The notes beneath the pieces were generated by a model. That model saw nothing but the letters and a program-made list of their open reading frames with translations. It had not been told where the DNA came from and ran no database searches. A stretch of DNA of 64,000 bases from contig JBFWSG010000027.1 in the NCBI GenBank assembly GCA_050248495.1, forward strand, positions 1 to 64,000, in the 5' to 3' direction. A program made the position numbers and the translations under genes. The DNA comes from DASYDU01 sp050248495 (GTDB lineage: Bacteria > Planctomycetota > Planctomycetia > Pirellulales > Lacipirellulaceae). Numbering within the stretch: the first letter of the stretch is position 1; each line of letters begins with the position of its first letter. Shown in pieces: positions 25,437 to 34,950 of the stretch.

Positions 25437-26435
25437 TCAGTTGGTTCCCCGATCGTCGACGAGCGGACCTTTGTAAAGCTTTCGCCCCAGATTGGCGTGA
25501 TATTGGGTCCAGTTGCTCTCGACGTTCGGGCAGTCTTTGATCAGCTGCGTGAAGCTGGCCATCTTGGCGTCGAGGTTGTCGAGATGGTGCAGCGCGACCG
25601 CTTCGAGCGTCATCGGCAGTTTGGCGCTGCCGTACTCGTATTCGCCGTGGTGGCTGATCACCATGTGCTTGATCTCGGTCACCAGCGATTTCGAGAAGGA
25701 CTCGCCCGAGAGTCGCTCCGCCTCGACCACCTTGGCGTCGATCATCGAGATCGCCAGGATCATGTGACCCAGCAGCTGCCCTTCGTCCGTATAGGCGATG
25801 TCGCGCTCGTACGAGAGCTCATCGGTCTTCGCCGCGTCGTGCAGGAACGCGCCAATCAGCAGCTTGTCGGGATCGAGCTGCGGATAACGCGGCGCCACCA
25901 AGAGCACCAGCTCCATCAGTCCGACGACGTGCTCCAACAATCCGCCCCGGTAGGCGTGATGGTTCTTCATGCCCGCCGGTGCGGTCGTGAACTTTGCCAT
26001 GAACTCCTGGTCCATCAGAAAGCACTCGGCCAGGTTGCGCAACTCCGGTGTGCGGATCGACCGCAGTATTTCGGTGAGCCGGGCCGCCATCTTGTCGATC
26101 TCGGCCGACTGCAGCGTGACGAAGTCGCTCTCATCGACCTCGTCGGGCCGGGCGCGGCGGATCGAGTTGGCGATCATCTGCATGTTGCCCTGGAACAGCT
26201 GCGTCTGTCCGTCCACGAGCACATAGTCGCCGTTCTCGAACCCCCGGTAGTCGTTTTCGCTGGCGTTCCAGAGCCGCGTGGCGATCGCGCCGCTGCGGTC
26301 CGAGAGCTGCAGCTGCAGGTACAAGTTGCCGTTGCGATTCGGTCGGAGCTGCTTATCGGAAGCCAGGAAGACCTGTTGCACGTGCTCGTTGTGCGCCAGT
26401 TGGCTGACAAAGCGTCGTTCGGTAACGGTGGACAT
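25437..26435 (-). CDS. YhaM-type 3'-5' exoribonuclease (OB-fold plus HD domain)
   Basis: This protein has 332 residues from the ATG at 26435; the frame extends to 26594 through a repeat. The N-terminal OB-fold (residues 20-110, LYLQLQLSDRSGAIATRLWN) precedes an HD metal-dependent domain with KNHHAYRGGLLEHVVGLM, LIGAFLHDAAK and HMVISHHGEYEYG. This two-domain order is that of YhaM/CBF1 nucleases, which trim RNA and single-stranded DNA from the 3' end. It is 36 bases upstream of rnr, so both RNA-decay genes probably form one unit. Confidence 0.88.
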   Translation of the reverse strand: MSTVTERRFVSQLAHNEHVQQVFLASDKQLRPNRNGNLYLQLQLSDRSGAIATRLWNASENDYRGFENGDYVLVDGQTQLFQGNMQMIANSIRRARPDEVDESDFVTLQSAEIDKMAARLTEILRSIRTPELRNLAECFLMDQEFMAKFTTAPAGMKNHHAYRGGLLEHVVGLMELVLLVAPRYPQLDPDKLLIGAFLHDAAKTDELSYERDIAYTDEGQLLGHMILAISMIDAKVVEAERLSGESFSKSLVTEIKHMVISHHGEYEYGSAKLPMTLEAVALHHLDNLDAKMASFTQLIKDCPNVESNWTQYHANLGRKLYKGPLVDDRGTN

Positions 26436-26441
26436 GAAGGA

Positions 26442-26476
26442 AGGTTGAGGGTCGAGAGTCGAGAGTTGATGGTCAG
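26442..26476 (-). repeat. Leader repeat of family C, copy 1 (before the YhaM-type gene)
   Basis: On the minus strand it reads CAACTCTCGACTCTCGACCC followed by TCAACC, ending about 6 bases before the ATG at 26435. It is the same kind of block as at 26631-26662 and 38221-38250, in the same orientation relative to the gene it precedes. There is no Shine-Dalgarno sequence. Confidence 0.65.
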
Positions 26477-26630
26477 AAAGATGAGCGATTGCCGCGAACC
26501 AACAGTTAGCCGGCGGTTCCGCGTTCCGGGTCAATTGTAGGGCAGGGGGCAAGCAGTCACAACGGCCGACGCGCAGTGCGATTCTCTGTCGCACCCGAAT
26601 GCCCTAGAATGTGGCCGTATTTATTCTGGC

Positions 26631-26662
26631 TCTCAACTCTCAACCATCGACTCTCAGCTCTT
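26631..26662 (+). repeat. Leader repeat of family C, copy 2 (before proS)
   Basis: It reads CTCTCAACTCTCAACCATCG then ACTCTCAGCTC, ending about 6 bases before the proS ATG at 26668. It is inverted relative to copy 1, because proS is on the opposite strand, so each copy points at its own start codon. Confidence 0.65.
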
Positions 26663-26667
26663 TCCCC

Positions 26668-28191
26668 ATGGCCAAGCAACCGCAGAACGCGATCTCGCCG
26701 ACTCGCGCCGAGAACTATCCCGAGTGGTATCAGCAAGTCGTGAAGGCGGCGGATCTCGCCGAGCCTTCCGACGTCCGCGGCTGCATGGTGATCAAGCCGT
26801 GGGGCTACGCGATCTGGGAGAACATCCAGCGGCGGCTCGACGCGAGGTTCAAAGCCACCGGGCACGAGAACGCCTACTTCCCGCTCTTCATTCCGATGAG
26901 CTTTCTCGAGAAAGAGGCGCAGCACGTCGAAGGGTTCGCGAAGGAATGTGCCGTCGTCACCCACCATCGGCTCGAACCCGATGGCAAGGGCGGCCTGCAA
27001 CCCGCGCCGGATGCCAAGCTCGAGGAGCCGCTCATCGTGCGACCCACGAGCGAGACGATCATCGGTGCGACGTTCGCCCGCTGGGTGCAGTCGTATCGCG
27101 ATTTGCCGATCTTGATCAACCAGTGGGCCAATGTTGTCCGCTGGGAACTGCGGACGCGGATGTTTCTGCGCACGGCCGAGTTTCTCTGGCAGGAGGGGCA
27201 CACGGTCCACGCCACGGAGGCCGAAGCCCGCGAAGAGACCCAGCGGATGCTCGAGATCTATGCCGAGTTTGTTGAAGGTGCGATCGCCATCCCCGTGATC
27301 AAGGGCGAGAAGACGGCCGGCGAGCGATTTCCCGGCGCGGTTTCGACTTACACCATCGAAACGATGATGCAGGACCGCAAGGCGCTGCAAGCCGGCACCT
27401 CGCACTTTCTCGGCCAGAACTTTGCCAAAGCGCAAGAGATCAAGTTTTCCGCCGAGAGCGGCGAACTGGAATACGCCTGGACGACGTCCTGGGGGATGAC
27501 CACGCGCCTGATTGGTGCGCTCGTCATGACGCACAGCGACGACGACGGGTTGGTGCTGCCGCCGAAACTCGCGCCGGCTCACGTCGTGATTTTGCCGATC
27601 TATCGCGACGTGGAGGAGCGGGCGAAGGTGTTGCCGTATTGCGAGTCGCTCAAGCAAGAGCTGGCGGCCCAGTCGTACGACGGCGAGTCGGTCCGCGTGC
27701 GCATCGATGATCGTGACATTCGCGGCGGCGAAAAGAAATGGCAATGGGTCAAGCGCGGCGTGCCGCTCCGCGTGGAGGTCGGACCGCGCGATCTGGCAAG
27801 CGATCAACCTTCCGTCAGCCGACGTGATGTCGCTGGTAGAATGCCTAATATGTCACGCAGTGAGTTCGTCGCGAGCATCTCAAAGACGCTCGATGCGATC
27901 CAGCAGTCTCTCTTCGACGCCGCGCATGCCGACCGCGCTGCTGCGAGCGTGAAGATCGACACGTTGAAAGAATTCGAGGCTTTCTTCACGCCCAAGAACG
28001 AAGAGCGACCCGAAGTGCACGGCGGCCTCGCCTATTCGCATTTTGTTGACTCGCCCGAGATGGACGAAAAACTCAAAGCGCTGAAGGTCACCGTCCGCTG
28101 CATCCCGCTCGACGCGCCGGAAGAACCCGGCAAGTGCATCTTCACCGGCAAGGCGGCCACCAAACGCGGCGTCTTCGCCAAGGCGTATTAA
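26668..28191 (+). CDS. proS: Prolyl-tRNA synthetase, archaeal/eukaryal (type 3) form
   Basis: This 507-residue class II synthetase has motif 2 (RPTSETIIGATFARWV then NVVRWELRTRMFLRTAEFLWQEGHT) and the C-terminal extension ending in the characteristic tyrosine (GVFAKAY). It charges tRNA-Pro with proline. It lacks the inserted editing domain of the bacterial type, and its length fits the archaeal-type ProS found in several bacterial phyla. The start ATG at 26668 is preceded by a family C leader repeat; no ribosome site is visible. Confidence 0.95.
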   Translation: MAKQPQNAISPTRAENYPEWYQQVVKAADLAEPSDVRGCMVIKPWGYAIWENIQRRLDARFKATGHENAYFPLFIPMSFLEKEAQHVEGFAKECAVVTHHRLEPDGKGGLQPAPDAKLEEPLIVRPTSETIIGATFARWVQSYRDLPILINQWANVVRWELRTRMFLRTAEFLWQEGHTVHATEAEAREETQRMLEIYAEFVEGAIAIPVIKGEKTAGERFPGAVSTYTIETMMQDRKALQAGTSHFLGQNFAKAQEIKFSAESGELEYAWTTSWGMTTRLIGALVMTHSDDDGLVLPPKLAPAHVVILPIYRDVEERAKVLPYCESLKQELAAQSYDGESVRVRIDDRDIRGGEKKWQWVKRGVPLRVEVGPRDLASDQPSVSRRDVAGRMPNMSRSEFVASISKTLDAIQQSLFDAAHADRAAASVKIDTLKEFEAFFTPKNEERPEVHGGLAYSHFVDSPEMDEKLKALKVTVRCIPLDAPEEPGKCIFTGKAATKRGVFAKAY

Positions 28192-28272
28192 CTTCGCCGC
28201 TGTCGAATTCGCACTAATTCCTAGCCGCGAGAATTGAAATTTCCGTTGGCCGAAGGCCAAGAAGTCAGTGCG

Positions 28273-28809
28273 ATGGGCGACATTCATTCTCCAACGTCGG
28301 TGCTGCTGATTGTTGCTCTCACGTCGCGGCATGCCGCGGCGCTGGATTGGGCACGTGAACGGATCGCTTCCCAACATGGTCCGCTCGCGCTCACGAGCGA
28401 CGCGTTCGATTTCACCGAGACCGACTATTACGCCTCGACGATGGGCGACGGCCTCAAGAAGCAATTTGTGGCTTGCGGGAAGCTGGTCGATCCCGGCAGG
28501 CTGCCGCGGATCAAGTGCGATACAAATGCTTGGGAGGTTGAATACGCTTCGCTCGGCCAGCACGCGGAGCCGCGGCCGCTGAATCTGGATCCGGGTTACA
28601 TCACGCCGGCCAAGCTGGTCCTCGCCTCGACGAAGGATCATGCCCATCGGCTCTATCTGGCCGAGGGAATCTACGCCGAGATCACGCTCGCGTTTCGTGC
28701 CAAACAGTGGCAGCCCTTGGAATGGACCTATCCGGACTATCGCCGGGCCGACTTCCAGCAGTTCTTCTCGTCCGCTCGGGAATATCTCTTGGCCCACCGC
28801 GGTGATTAG
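28273..28809 (+). CDS. DUF4416 family protein
   Basis: This protein has 178 residues from the ATG at 28273; an upstream TTG at 28234 is less likely. Typical DUF4416 features are ALTSRHAAALDWARERIASQHG, FDFTETDYYASTMGDGLKKQF, LDPGYITPAKLVLASTKDHA and RLYLAEGIYAEITL. The family is soluble and uncharacterised. It precedes a WecA-type transferase gene by 24 bases, so it may belong to the cell-envelope transcript that follows. Confidence 0.85.
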   Translation: MGDIHSPTSVLLIVALTSRHAAALDWARERIASQHGPLALTSDAFDFTETDYYASTMGDGLKKQFVACGKLVDPGRLPRIKCDTNAWEVEYASLGQHAEPRPLNLDPGYITPAKLVLASTKDHAHRLYLAEGIYAEITLAFRAKQWQPLEWTYPDYRRADFQQFFSSAREYLLAHRGD

Positions 28810-28833
28810 AATCGAAGGCGGAGGATTCCGCTG

Positions 28834-29946
28834 GTGGGTAAGAATCTGCTGGTGCTGACGGCCGCGGTGCCAAGCTTTCTGATCGCGCTCATCGCGGTCG
28901 GCTGGGTCCGTCGCTGCGCGCCAAGTTGGGGCCTCGTGGCTCGGCCGCGGAGCGATCGGTTCCACGACCGGCCGACGCCGCTCGCCGGTGGGCTCGGGAT
29001 CTGGCTCGGCGTCGTGGGCACCTTCGCGCTGGGGCAAATTGCGCTTTGGTTGATCGACGCTGGCTTCATCTCGCAAAGTCAATTGCCGCAGCTTGCTCAA
29101 ACGCATCTCGCGGGTATCGAGCTGCAAGCGCCGAAGCTGTGGACTCTGTTGGCAGCCGCGACGGCCATGGCAATGCTCGGACTGGTGGACGATTGCCTTG
29201 GCCTCGGCTGGCGGCTGCGGCTGGCGGTGCAGACGCTCATCGCGGCCTTCATGGTCTCTCAAGGTTGGCGGCTCTCGCTGTTCATCGATGTGCCGGCGCT
29301 TATGGCCGTGCTCTCGGTGATCTGGCTCGTCGGTATTGTCAATTCGTTCAACATGCTCGACAACGTCGATGGCCTGGCGGCGGGCGTGTCGCTCATTGCT
29401 GCGGTGATCCTGGCCGCCGTGATGCTTACCTCGCCGCAGGTCGAAGCTGGCGGCCCGCAACTGTTTGTGGCTGGCTTCCTGTTGGTGCTCGCCGGAGGAA
29501 TCGCCGGATTTTGGTCTTACAACCGGCCCCCGGCGTCGATCTTTATGGGCGACGTGGGCAGCTACTTCATCGGCTTTTGTCTCGCCGCTGCCACGCTGAT
29601 GGCCACCTTCGCCGGCGAGGGCGTTCCGCGGCACGCGATCCTCGCCCCGCTCTGCGTGCTGGCGGTGCCGATCTACGACACGCTTTCGGTGGTCTGGATC
29701 CGACTCCGTGCCGGCCGCAGCCCGTTCGAGGGCGACAAAAATCATTTTTCACACCGGCTGATCGCGCTCGGTCTTTCGACGAAGCAGGCGGTGGGGACGA
29801 TTTATCTGTTGGCCGCCGCGTGTGGAATGGGGGCGCTCTTGTTGCATCAGGTGGACGTCGTCGGCGCCGGCGTCATTCTCCTGATGGTCGCGTGCATGCT
29901 CGCCGTGACCGCGATCCTCGAAACCACCGCCCGGCGAAAGCAGTAA
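28834..29946 (+). CDS. MraY/WecA-family glycosyl-1-phosphate transferase
   Basis: This 370-residue integral membrane protein (about 10-11 helices) starts at a GTG with GGAGG about 9 bases upstream. The family's catalytic motifs are present: LGLVDDCLGLG (Asp-Asp pair), NSFNMLDNVDGLAAG, IFMGDVGSYFIGF and GDKNHFSHRL. It loads a sugar-1-phosphate onto undecaprenyl phosphate, the first step for O-antigen or exopolysaccharide lipids. It ends 4 bases before an O-antigen-ligase-like gene, a functional pairing. Confidence 0.9.
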   Translation: MGKNLLVLTAAVPSFLIALIAVGWVRRCAPSWGLVARPRSDRFHDRPTPLAGGLGIWLGVVGTFALGQIALWLIDAGFISQSQLPQLAQTHLAGIELQAPKLWTLLAAATAMAMLGLVDDCLGLGWRLRLAVQTLIAAFMVSQGWRLSLFIDVPALMAVLSVIWLVGIVNSFNMLDNVDGLAAGVSLIAAVILAAVMLTSPQVEAGGPQLFVAGFLLVLAGGIAGFWSYNRPPASIFMGDVGSYFIGFCLAAATLMATFAGEGVPRHAILAPLCVLAVPIYDTLSVVWIRLRAGRSPFEGDKNHFSHRLIALGLSTKQAVGTIYLLAAACGMGALLLHQVDVVGAGVILLMVACMLAVTAILETTARRKQ

Positions 29947-29950
29947 GCCG

Positions 29951-32128
29951 ATGGCCAGGCCCGTCAAAACAAACGGCGAATCGCGCGAGACGACGGGGCG
30001 CTGGCCGGCGTTTTTGTTGGGCGGTTATATGGCGCTCCTCGTCGCTCGGACGATGGTGCCCGAAGACCCCGGCGGCAAATTGGGGCTCGGTGCGCCGTTC
30101 GATGCGCTGTGGATCCTGCTGGCGATCGGTTGGCTGCTGGGACAATTCCGGCTGGGGCGGATGCGGCTGCGATTTGGCCTGGCAGACGCGCTCGTGGTGG
30201 CGCTCGTTCTCTGGTACTCGGTCGCCGCACTCCTGGCGATGCCGAGCGGAAGCCCGCGGCCCGCGATGAACATGCTCTGGGAATGGGTCGTCATGGGAAT
30301 GGCGTACTTTCTCGGCCGCCAGCTGCTAACGGACGAGTCGCAGCGCAAATCCGTGGTCACCGTGATGATCGGGCTTGCCGCGGGACTCGCCGCGGTCTCG
30401 ATCTACCAGAATTTCGTCACGATACCGGCCGACGTCGTCGCCTATGACGCGGCGAAGGACTCGGTCGAATCTCTTTATCAGGCGACGGGCCAGTGGCTCG
30501 AGCCCGGCTCGCACGAGCGGATCAGCTTCGAGGCGAGGCTCTCTAGCCGATTGCCCACGGCGACGTTTGCGCTGAGCAATTCATTGGCCGGGTTCCTGGT
30601 GCCCTGGCTGGTGATGCTCTGCGGCATCATCGGAAGCTTGCGACCCAGGTCGCGGGTCCTCGCTGCGCTGGCGATCGTTATGCTCGTCTGCTACTCGATC
30701 TGGCTCACCGGCAGTCGGACCGCGGGCGTCGCCGCAATCGTCGGGCTGCTACTGGTGGTCGCCGCTCGGGCCAGAAACGCGGCCTTCTCGTCCCGAGTCT
30801 GGTGTATGGCGATGGGTGCAGCGTTGGTCGGTCTAGTCGCAGCGGTCGGCATGGGCCTTGCCACCTCCGTCGGCCAGCGGGCGATGAGCGCGGCGTGGCG
30901 ATCGCTAGCGTTTCGCGTCGACTACTGGCGAGCCTCGCTCGGCATCATTCGCGACTATCCCATCACCGGCTGTGGACCGGGACAATTCCAGGACACCTAC
31001 ACGGCCTACAAACTCTTGACCGCGCCGGAGGAAATTCAGGATCCGCACAATTGGTTCATCGAGCTTTGGTCGACGGCCGGCGCGCCCGCGGCTCTGTTGA
31101 TGCTCGCGGTAATTGGCGTCATCGCCTTCCACGCATGGCGGGCGACTTGGCGGCGCAACGACGAGGTTGGAATGTCGTCGCCCACGAATCGCTCGATCGA
31201 GTTCGGCGGCGTGTGCGGAGTGTTGCTGGGAGCCGCGATCGCCTGGCTCAGCGGCTACCCGGTGGCCGGGGTGAGCGTCCTTATTTTGCTGGCGGGGATC
31301 GCCGTCGGCTGGTTTCTGCTCGCGCCGTTCCGCGGCGTAGGTGCGATGTCGCCGCCGTTACCCTTCATCGCGGCTATGGCTCTACTGGTGAACCTGCTCG
31401 CCGCCGGCGGTATCGGCTTTCCTGCCGTTGCCGACAGTTTGTGGTTGCTCTTCGCCGTGCAGCTCAATATCGTCTATGCCGAGCACGCCGCGCTGCGAAC
31501 GCTGACGCCGCCCAAGAGCATCCGCTGGGCTGTCGGGCTCTCCTGCGCCGCGCTGTTGCTCGCCGTGATCCGCTGGGAATACATTCCGGTGCTCAATTCC
31601 CGGCTGCGATTGACGCTGGCCGATACGTCTCGAGCCCAAGGCGATACCGCGGCCCACCGGGCGGCCCTCGAATCCGCGCTCGAAGCCGATCCCTGGTCGA
31701 CCACCGCCGCCACGCGCCTCGCTGCCCAGCGGTTTGCCGACTACCAGGCGCTCCCCACGGACAGCCAGATCCAAAGCCTCCTCGCCGCCGATGCCCGCGT
31801 CCGCGAGCTGGCCCCCCGCAGCGCGGCCGCCTGGGCGCAAAGTGCCGAATTTGCGGGCGCGATCTTTCGGGATACCGACGGCGTAGAACATCGCAGGGCC
31901 GCGGAGGGATGCTACGCGCGGGCGCTGGCGCTCTATCCAACCAGCAGCCAGCTGCAGGCGGGCGCCGCGCGGTTCTGGGACTCGATCGGCGATTCCGCGC
32001 GGGCGCGGGCGGCCGCCGCCGAGGCGCTGCGGATCGACGATGCCATGCAATCCGCCGGGCATACGGATCGAGTGCTGGATACGGTCACGCGGTTGGAGAT
32101 CGAAACTTTGGCCCAGACGCCGCGCTAG
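29951..32128 (+). CDS. O-antigen ligase/polymerase family protein with C-terminal TPR region
   Basis: This 725-residue protein has about 12 transmembrane helices in the first 530 residues, including the Wzy/WaaL-type region with GCGPGQFQDTYTAY and EEIQDPHNWFIELWSTAGAPA. The C-terminal 180 residues are soluble, with a TPR-like pattern (AHRAALESALEADPWSTTAA). It probably ligates or polymerises lipid-linked glycans made by the upstream WecA-type enzyme. The fusion of a ligase-like membrane part to TPRs is common in planctomycetes. Confidence 0.83.
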   Translation: MARPVKTNGESRETTGRWPAFLLGGYMALLVARTMVPEDPGGKLGLGAPFDALWILLAIGWLLGQFRLGRMRLRFGLADALVVALVLWYSVAALLAMPSGSPRPAMNMLWEWVVMGMAYFLGRQLLTDESQRKSVVTVMIGLAAGLAAVSIYQNFVTIPADVVAYDAAKDSVESLYQATGQWLEPGSHERISFEARLSSRLPTATFALSNSLAGFLVPWLVMLCGIIGSLRPRSRVLAALAIVMLVCYSIWLTGSRTAGVAAIVGLLLVVAARARNAAFSSRVWCMAMGAALVGLVAAVGMGLATSVGQRAMSAAWRSLAFRVDYWRASLGIIRDYPITGCGPGQFQDTYTAYKLLTAPEEIQDPHNWFIELWSTAGAPAALLMLAVIGVIAFHAWRATWRRNDEVGMSSPTNRSIEFGGVCGVLLGAAIAWLSGYPVAGVSVLILLAGIAVGWFLLAPFRGVGAMSPPLPFIAAMALLVNLLAAGGIGFPAVADSLWLLFAVQLNIVYAEHAALRTLTPPKSIRWAVGLSCAALLLAVIRWEYIPVLNSRLRLTLADTSRAQGDTAAHRAALESALEADPWSTTAATRLAAQRFADYQALPTDSQIQSLLAADARVRELAPRSAAAWAQSAEFAGAIFRDTDGVEHRRAAEGCYARALALYPTSSQLQAGAARFWDSIGDSARARAAAAEALRIDDAMQSAGHTDRVLDTVTRLEIETLAQTPR

Positions 32129-32175
32129 CATGCGAATTGCGGCCTGTTTTTGCTCTCGTTAGAATAAGGCGAAGC

Positions 32176-33330
32176 ATGAGACTACTGAGCATTATCGTGG
32201 CGGCGGCGATTGTGGGAGCAACCATCGGGGCGGCGATCGCTTATATCGAGGTTCGCCCCGGCGGTGTCGCTGTCGTCAAGCCAAATGCGACTGCCGTTTC
32301 CAGTCAGACGGTCGCCGACGCGCCGCGCGTCGATGTTCACGAGCCGCTCTACAACTTCGGCACGATGCAGCGCGGCACTACCAAGTCGCACGAGTTCGTC
32401 GTGAACAATGTCGGCAAGGCACCCCTCACGTTGAAGGTCGGCAGCACGACTTGCAAGTGCACGATCGGCAACGTCTCGGAAGCCCCAATCGCGCCCGGCG
32501 ATTCGGTGAAGGTCAAGCTCGAATGGTCCGCGTTGATCAATCCCGGCCCCTTCCGGCAAGTGGCGACCATCATCACCAACGATCCAGTCTCTCCGAAGCT
32601 TGAACTTTCGGTCGAAGGCGAAGTGACCGATGCCACCGGCCTGTACCCGCCCGACTTCATCTTCGACAAGGTGACTGCGGGCCAATCGAAGACGGCCGAG
32701 GTCTATGTGATGGCCCTCGCGCAAGATGATTTGCAGATCAGCTCGCCCGAGCTGAGCAACACCGAAACGCGCAACTTTTTCGATGTCAGCATCGAGCCGG
32801 TAGAGCCGAAGGATTTGCCGAATCCGAAAGCGAAGGCCGGCGCGAGAATTCGCGTCGTCGCCAAACCGGGCCTGCGGATGGGCCGCTTCGACCAGTGGCT
32901 CGCGGTAAAGACGAACATTCCCGATGCTGAGCAAATCAAGATCCCGATCTTCGGTCGCGTGGTGGGCAACGTCAGCATCCACGGGCTGATGTGGAATGAA
33001 GATCAGGGTGTGTTGCGGCTCGGCAAAGTCAAGAGCAGCAGGGGCATAAAGCAGCAGCTGAATATCGTCGTGCGGGGCGAGCACGCGGACGACGCCAAGA
33101 TCGAAGTGGCCTCGACCGATCCACCGGAGTTGAAAGCGACGCTGGGCGAATCGAAGAAAGTGGGCGACTCGCTGGTCCACCTGCCGCTGACCGTGGAAAT
33201 TCCCCCGGGAACGCCTCCCATGGCCCGCCTCGACATCGACCAGCACGACGAAGCCCGCATCGTGTTGAAGTCGAGCTTGCCGGACGTGCCGGAAATTGTG
33301 CTGCAAGTTCGCTTCGCCGTCGAACGATAA
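32176..33330 (+). CDS. DUF1573 domain exported protein
   Basis: This protein has 384 residues with a signal or anchor segment (LLSIIVAAAIVGATIGAAIAY). The DUF1573 core is YNFGTMQRGTTKSHEFVVNN and KVGSTTCKCTIGN (with the conserved Cys-x-Cys), followed by Ig-like beta domains to the C-terminus. Such proteins are abundant in planctomycetes and Bacteroidetes, lie outside the cytoplasmic membrane and have no known activity. The gene sits 38 bases before the cytochrome-fusion gene and may function with it. A longer open frame reaches back to 30802 but overlaps the ligase gene. Confidence 0.82.
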   Translation: MRLLSIIVAAAIVGATIGAAIAYIEVRPGGVAVVKPNATAVSSQTVADAPRVDVHEPLYNFGTMQRGTTKSHEFVVNNVGKAPLTLKVGSTTCKCTIGNVSEAPIAPGDSVKVKLEWSALINPGPFRQVATIITNDPVSPKLELSVEGEVTDATGLYPPDFIFDKVTAGQSKTAEVYVMALAQDDLQISSPELSNTETRNFFDVSIEPVEPKDLPNPKAKAGARIRVVAKPGLRMGRFDQWLAVKTNIPDAEQIKIPIFGRVVGNVSIHGLMWNEDQGVLRLGKVKSSRGIKQQLNIVVRGEHADDAKIEVASTDPPELKATLGESKKVGDSLVHLPLTVEIPPGTPPMARLDIDQHDEARIVLKSSLPDVPEIVLQVRFAVER

Positions 33331-33368
33331 GGACATCATTCTTGCGGCCGCAAAAAGGAGTTTGGTGG

Positions 33369-34949
33369 ATGGGTCATCCAGTGCGCGGGTTCGAACGGCA
33401 TGTGATTGCGGCGGCGGTCATTGCGACGTTCGTGGCGGGGGCGACCTGGTGGAGCGGCCGCGAACCGCTGGCGGCGGCCGCCGAGGATGCGCCGCCCAAA
33501 CCCCTCTACGACAAGCATGCGCCCGTCGATCCGGTGGCCGCGAATGGCGAGATTTTCGTCGACTGGCCCAAGCCGGACGTTGCGCTCGTGTTCTCCGGTG
33601 AGCAGGACGGTTACATCGAACCCTGCGGTTGCGCCGGCCTGCAGAACCAAAAAGGCGGCCTCAAGCGCCGGCACTCGCTATTGAAGCAACTGGCCACGAA
33701 GGGTTGGCCGGTGGTGCCGCTCGACGTCGGCGGCTTGAGCAAACGCTTCGGCATCCAAACCGAGCTCAAGTTCGACGCCGCTCTCAAGGCGCTCGCGCAG
33801 CTGGGCTACAAGGCGGTCGGGTTCGGCTCGAACGACTTGCGGCTCGACATCCTGAGCCTGGTGCTCAATTCGCCGGACGCCAAGAATATCTTTGTCTCGG
33901 CCAACGTCGGTATCCTCGATTTCGATCCCGAGTACAGTCAGCGGTTCAAAGTGATCGAGGCGGGCGGCCTGAAGATCGGTGTCACCGGCGTGATGGGGAA
34001 GAAGGAAATCTCTGCGCTCAAGAACGCCGGCGATCTGACGCTGGTCGATCCCGATGAGGCGCTGCAGCAGGTGATCCCGGAACTGCAGAAGTCTGGCTGC
34101 GACAAGCTGGTGCTGCTCTCCTATGCCAAGCCGGAGGAAACCAAGGCCATCGCCCAGCGGTTTCCGGTGTTCGACTTTGTCGTGACGGCGGGCGGAGCCG
34201 AAGTGCCGCCGCGCGACACCGAGTTGATCGAGGGTACCAAGACCCACTTGATCGAGATCGGCGACAAGGGGATGTACGTGATCGTGGTGGGCCTCTACAA
34301 GAACGGCCAGCCGCCGTTTCGCTACCAGCGCGTGCCGCTCGATTCGCGGTTTGCCGATTCGCCCGAGATGCAGAAGCTGATGGTCGACTACCAGCATGAT
34401 CTGGAGACGCTCGGCCTCGAAGGTCTGGGGATCAAGCCGACGGCCCATCCCACCGCCCGCCAGTTCGCCGGTTCGGAAGCCTGCTCGGGTTGCCACACGT
34501 CCGCCTTCGCCGTGTGGGAAAAGACGCCGCATGCACACGCAACGAAGACGCTGGAACAGCTCAACCCGCCGCGGCATTTCGATCCCGAGTGTTTGAGCTG
34601 CCACGTCACCGGTTGGGAGCCGCAAAAGTATTTTCCGTTCATCTCCGGTTACCTCGGCCTCAAAGAAACGCCGGAGATGGTCGCCAACGGCTGCGAAAAC
34701 TGCCACGGCCCCGCGGCCCGACATGTCGCGGCCGAAAACGGCGAGATCGAAGTCGACGACAAGGAGTTGGAAGAACTGCGGGCCGCGCTGCGGCTCAAAA
34801 TCGTGCCCAACGAAGGCAACAAGGACGGCCAGGATTTCGCCAACGGCAAGGTCGTGCAGATGTGCATGCAGTGCCACGATCTGGACAACAGCCCCGAGTT
34901 TGATTTCCAGCTCTATTGGCCGCACGTCAAACATTCAGGCAAAGATTGA
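33369..34949 (+). CDS. Metallophosphatase-like/tetraheme cytochrome c fusion protein, exported
   Basis: This protein has 526 residues from the ATG at 33369, with AAAGGAG about 8 bases upstream. A signal or anchor precedes a calcineurin/UshA-like N-terminal region (about 75-350) with EPCGCAGLQNQKGGLKRR, GFGSNDLRLD and the ANVGI turn. The C-terminal part (365-526) has four CxxCH heme sites: CSGCH, CLSCH, CENCH and CMQCH, of the cytochrome c-554 type. It is presumably a periplasmic electron-transfer protein joined to a phosphohydrolase-like fold. The phosphatase part has no canonical D-x-H start motif, so catalysis is doubtful. Confidence 0.85.
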   Translation: MGHPVRGFERHVIAAAVIATFVAGATWWSGREPLAAAAEDAPPKPLYDKHAPVDPVAANGEIFVDWPKPDVALVFSGEQDGYIEPCGCAGLQNQKGGLKRRHSLLKQLATKGWPVVPLDVGGLSKRFGIQTELKFDAALKALAQLGYKAVGFGSNDLRLDILSLVLNSPDAKNIFVSANVGILDFDPEYSQRFKVIEAGGLKIGVTGVMGKKEISALKNAGDLTLVDPDEALQQVIPELQKSGCDKLVLLSYAKPEETKAIAQRFPVFDFVVTAGGAEVPPRDTELIEGTKTHLIEIGDKGMYVIVVGLYKNGQPPFRYQRVPLDSRFADSPEMQKLMVDYQHDLETLGLEGLGIKPTAHPTARQFAGSEACSGCHTSAFAVWEKTPHAHATKTLEQLNPPRHFDPECLSCHVTGWEPQKYFPFISGYLGLKETPEMVANGCENCHGPAARHVAAENGEIEVDDKELEELRAALRLKIVPNEGNKDGQDFANGKVVQMCMQCHDLDNSPEFDFQLYWPHVKHSGKD

Positions 34950-34950
34950 C

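Noticed and set aside
30802..33330. An 842-codon plus-strand frame that includes the DUF1573 gene
   Set aside because: Its first 450 codons overlap the O-antigen-ligase gene in another frame and are Arg-rich; the true gene starts at 32176.
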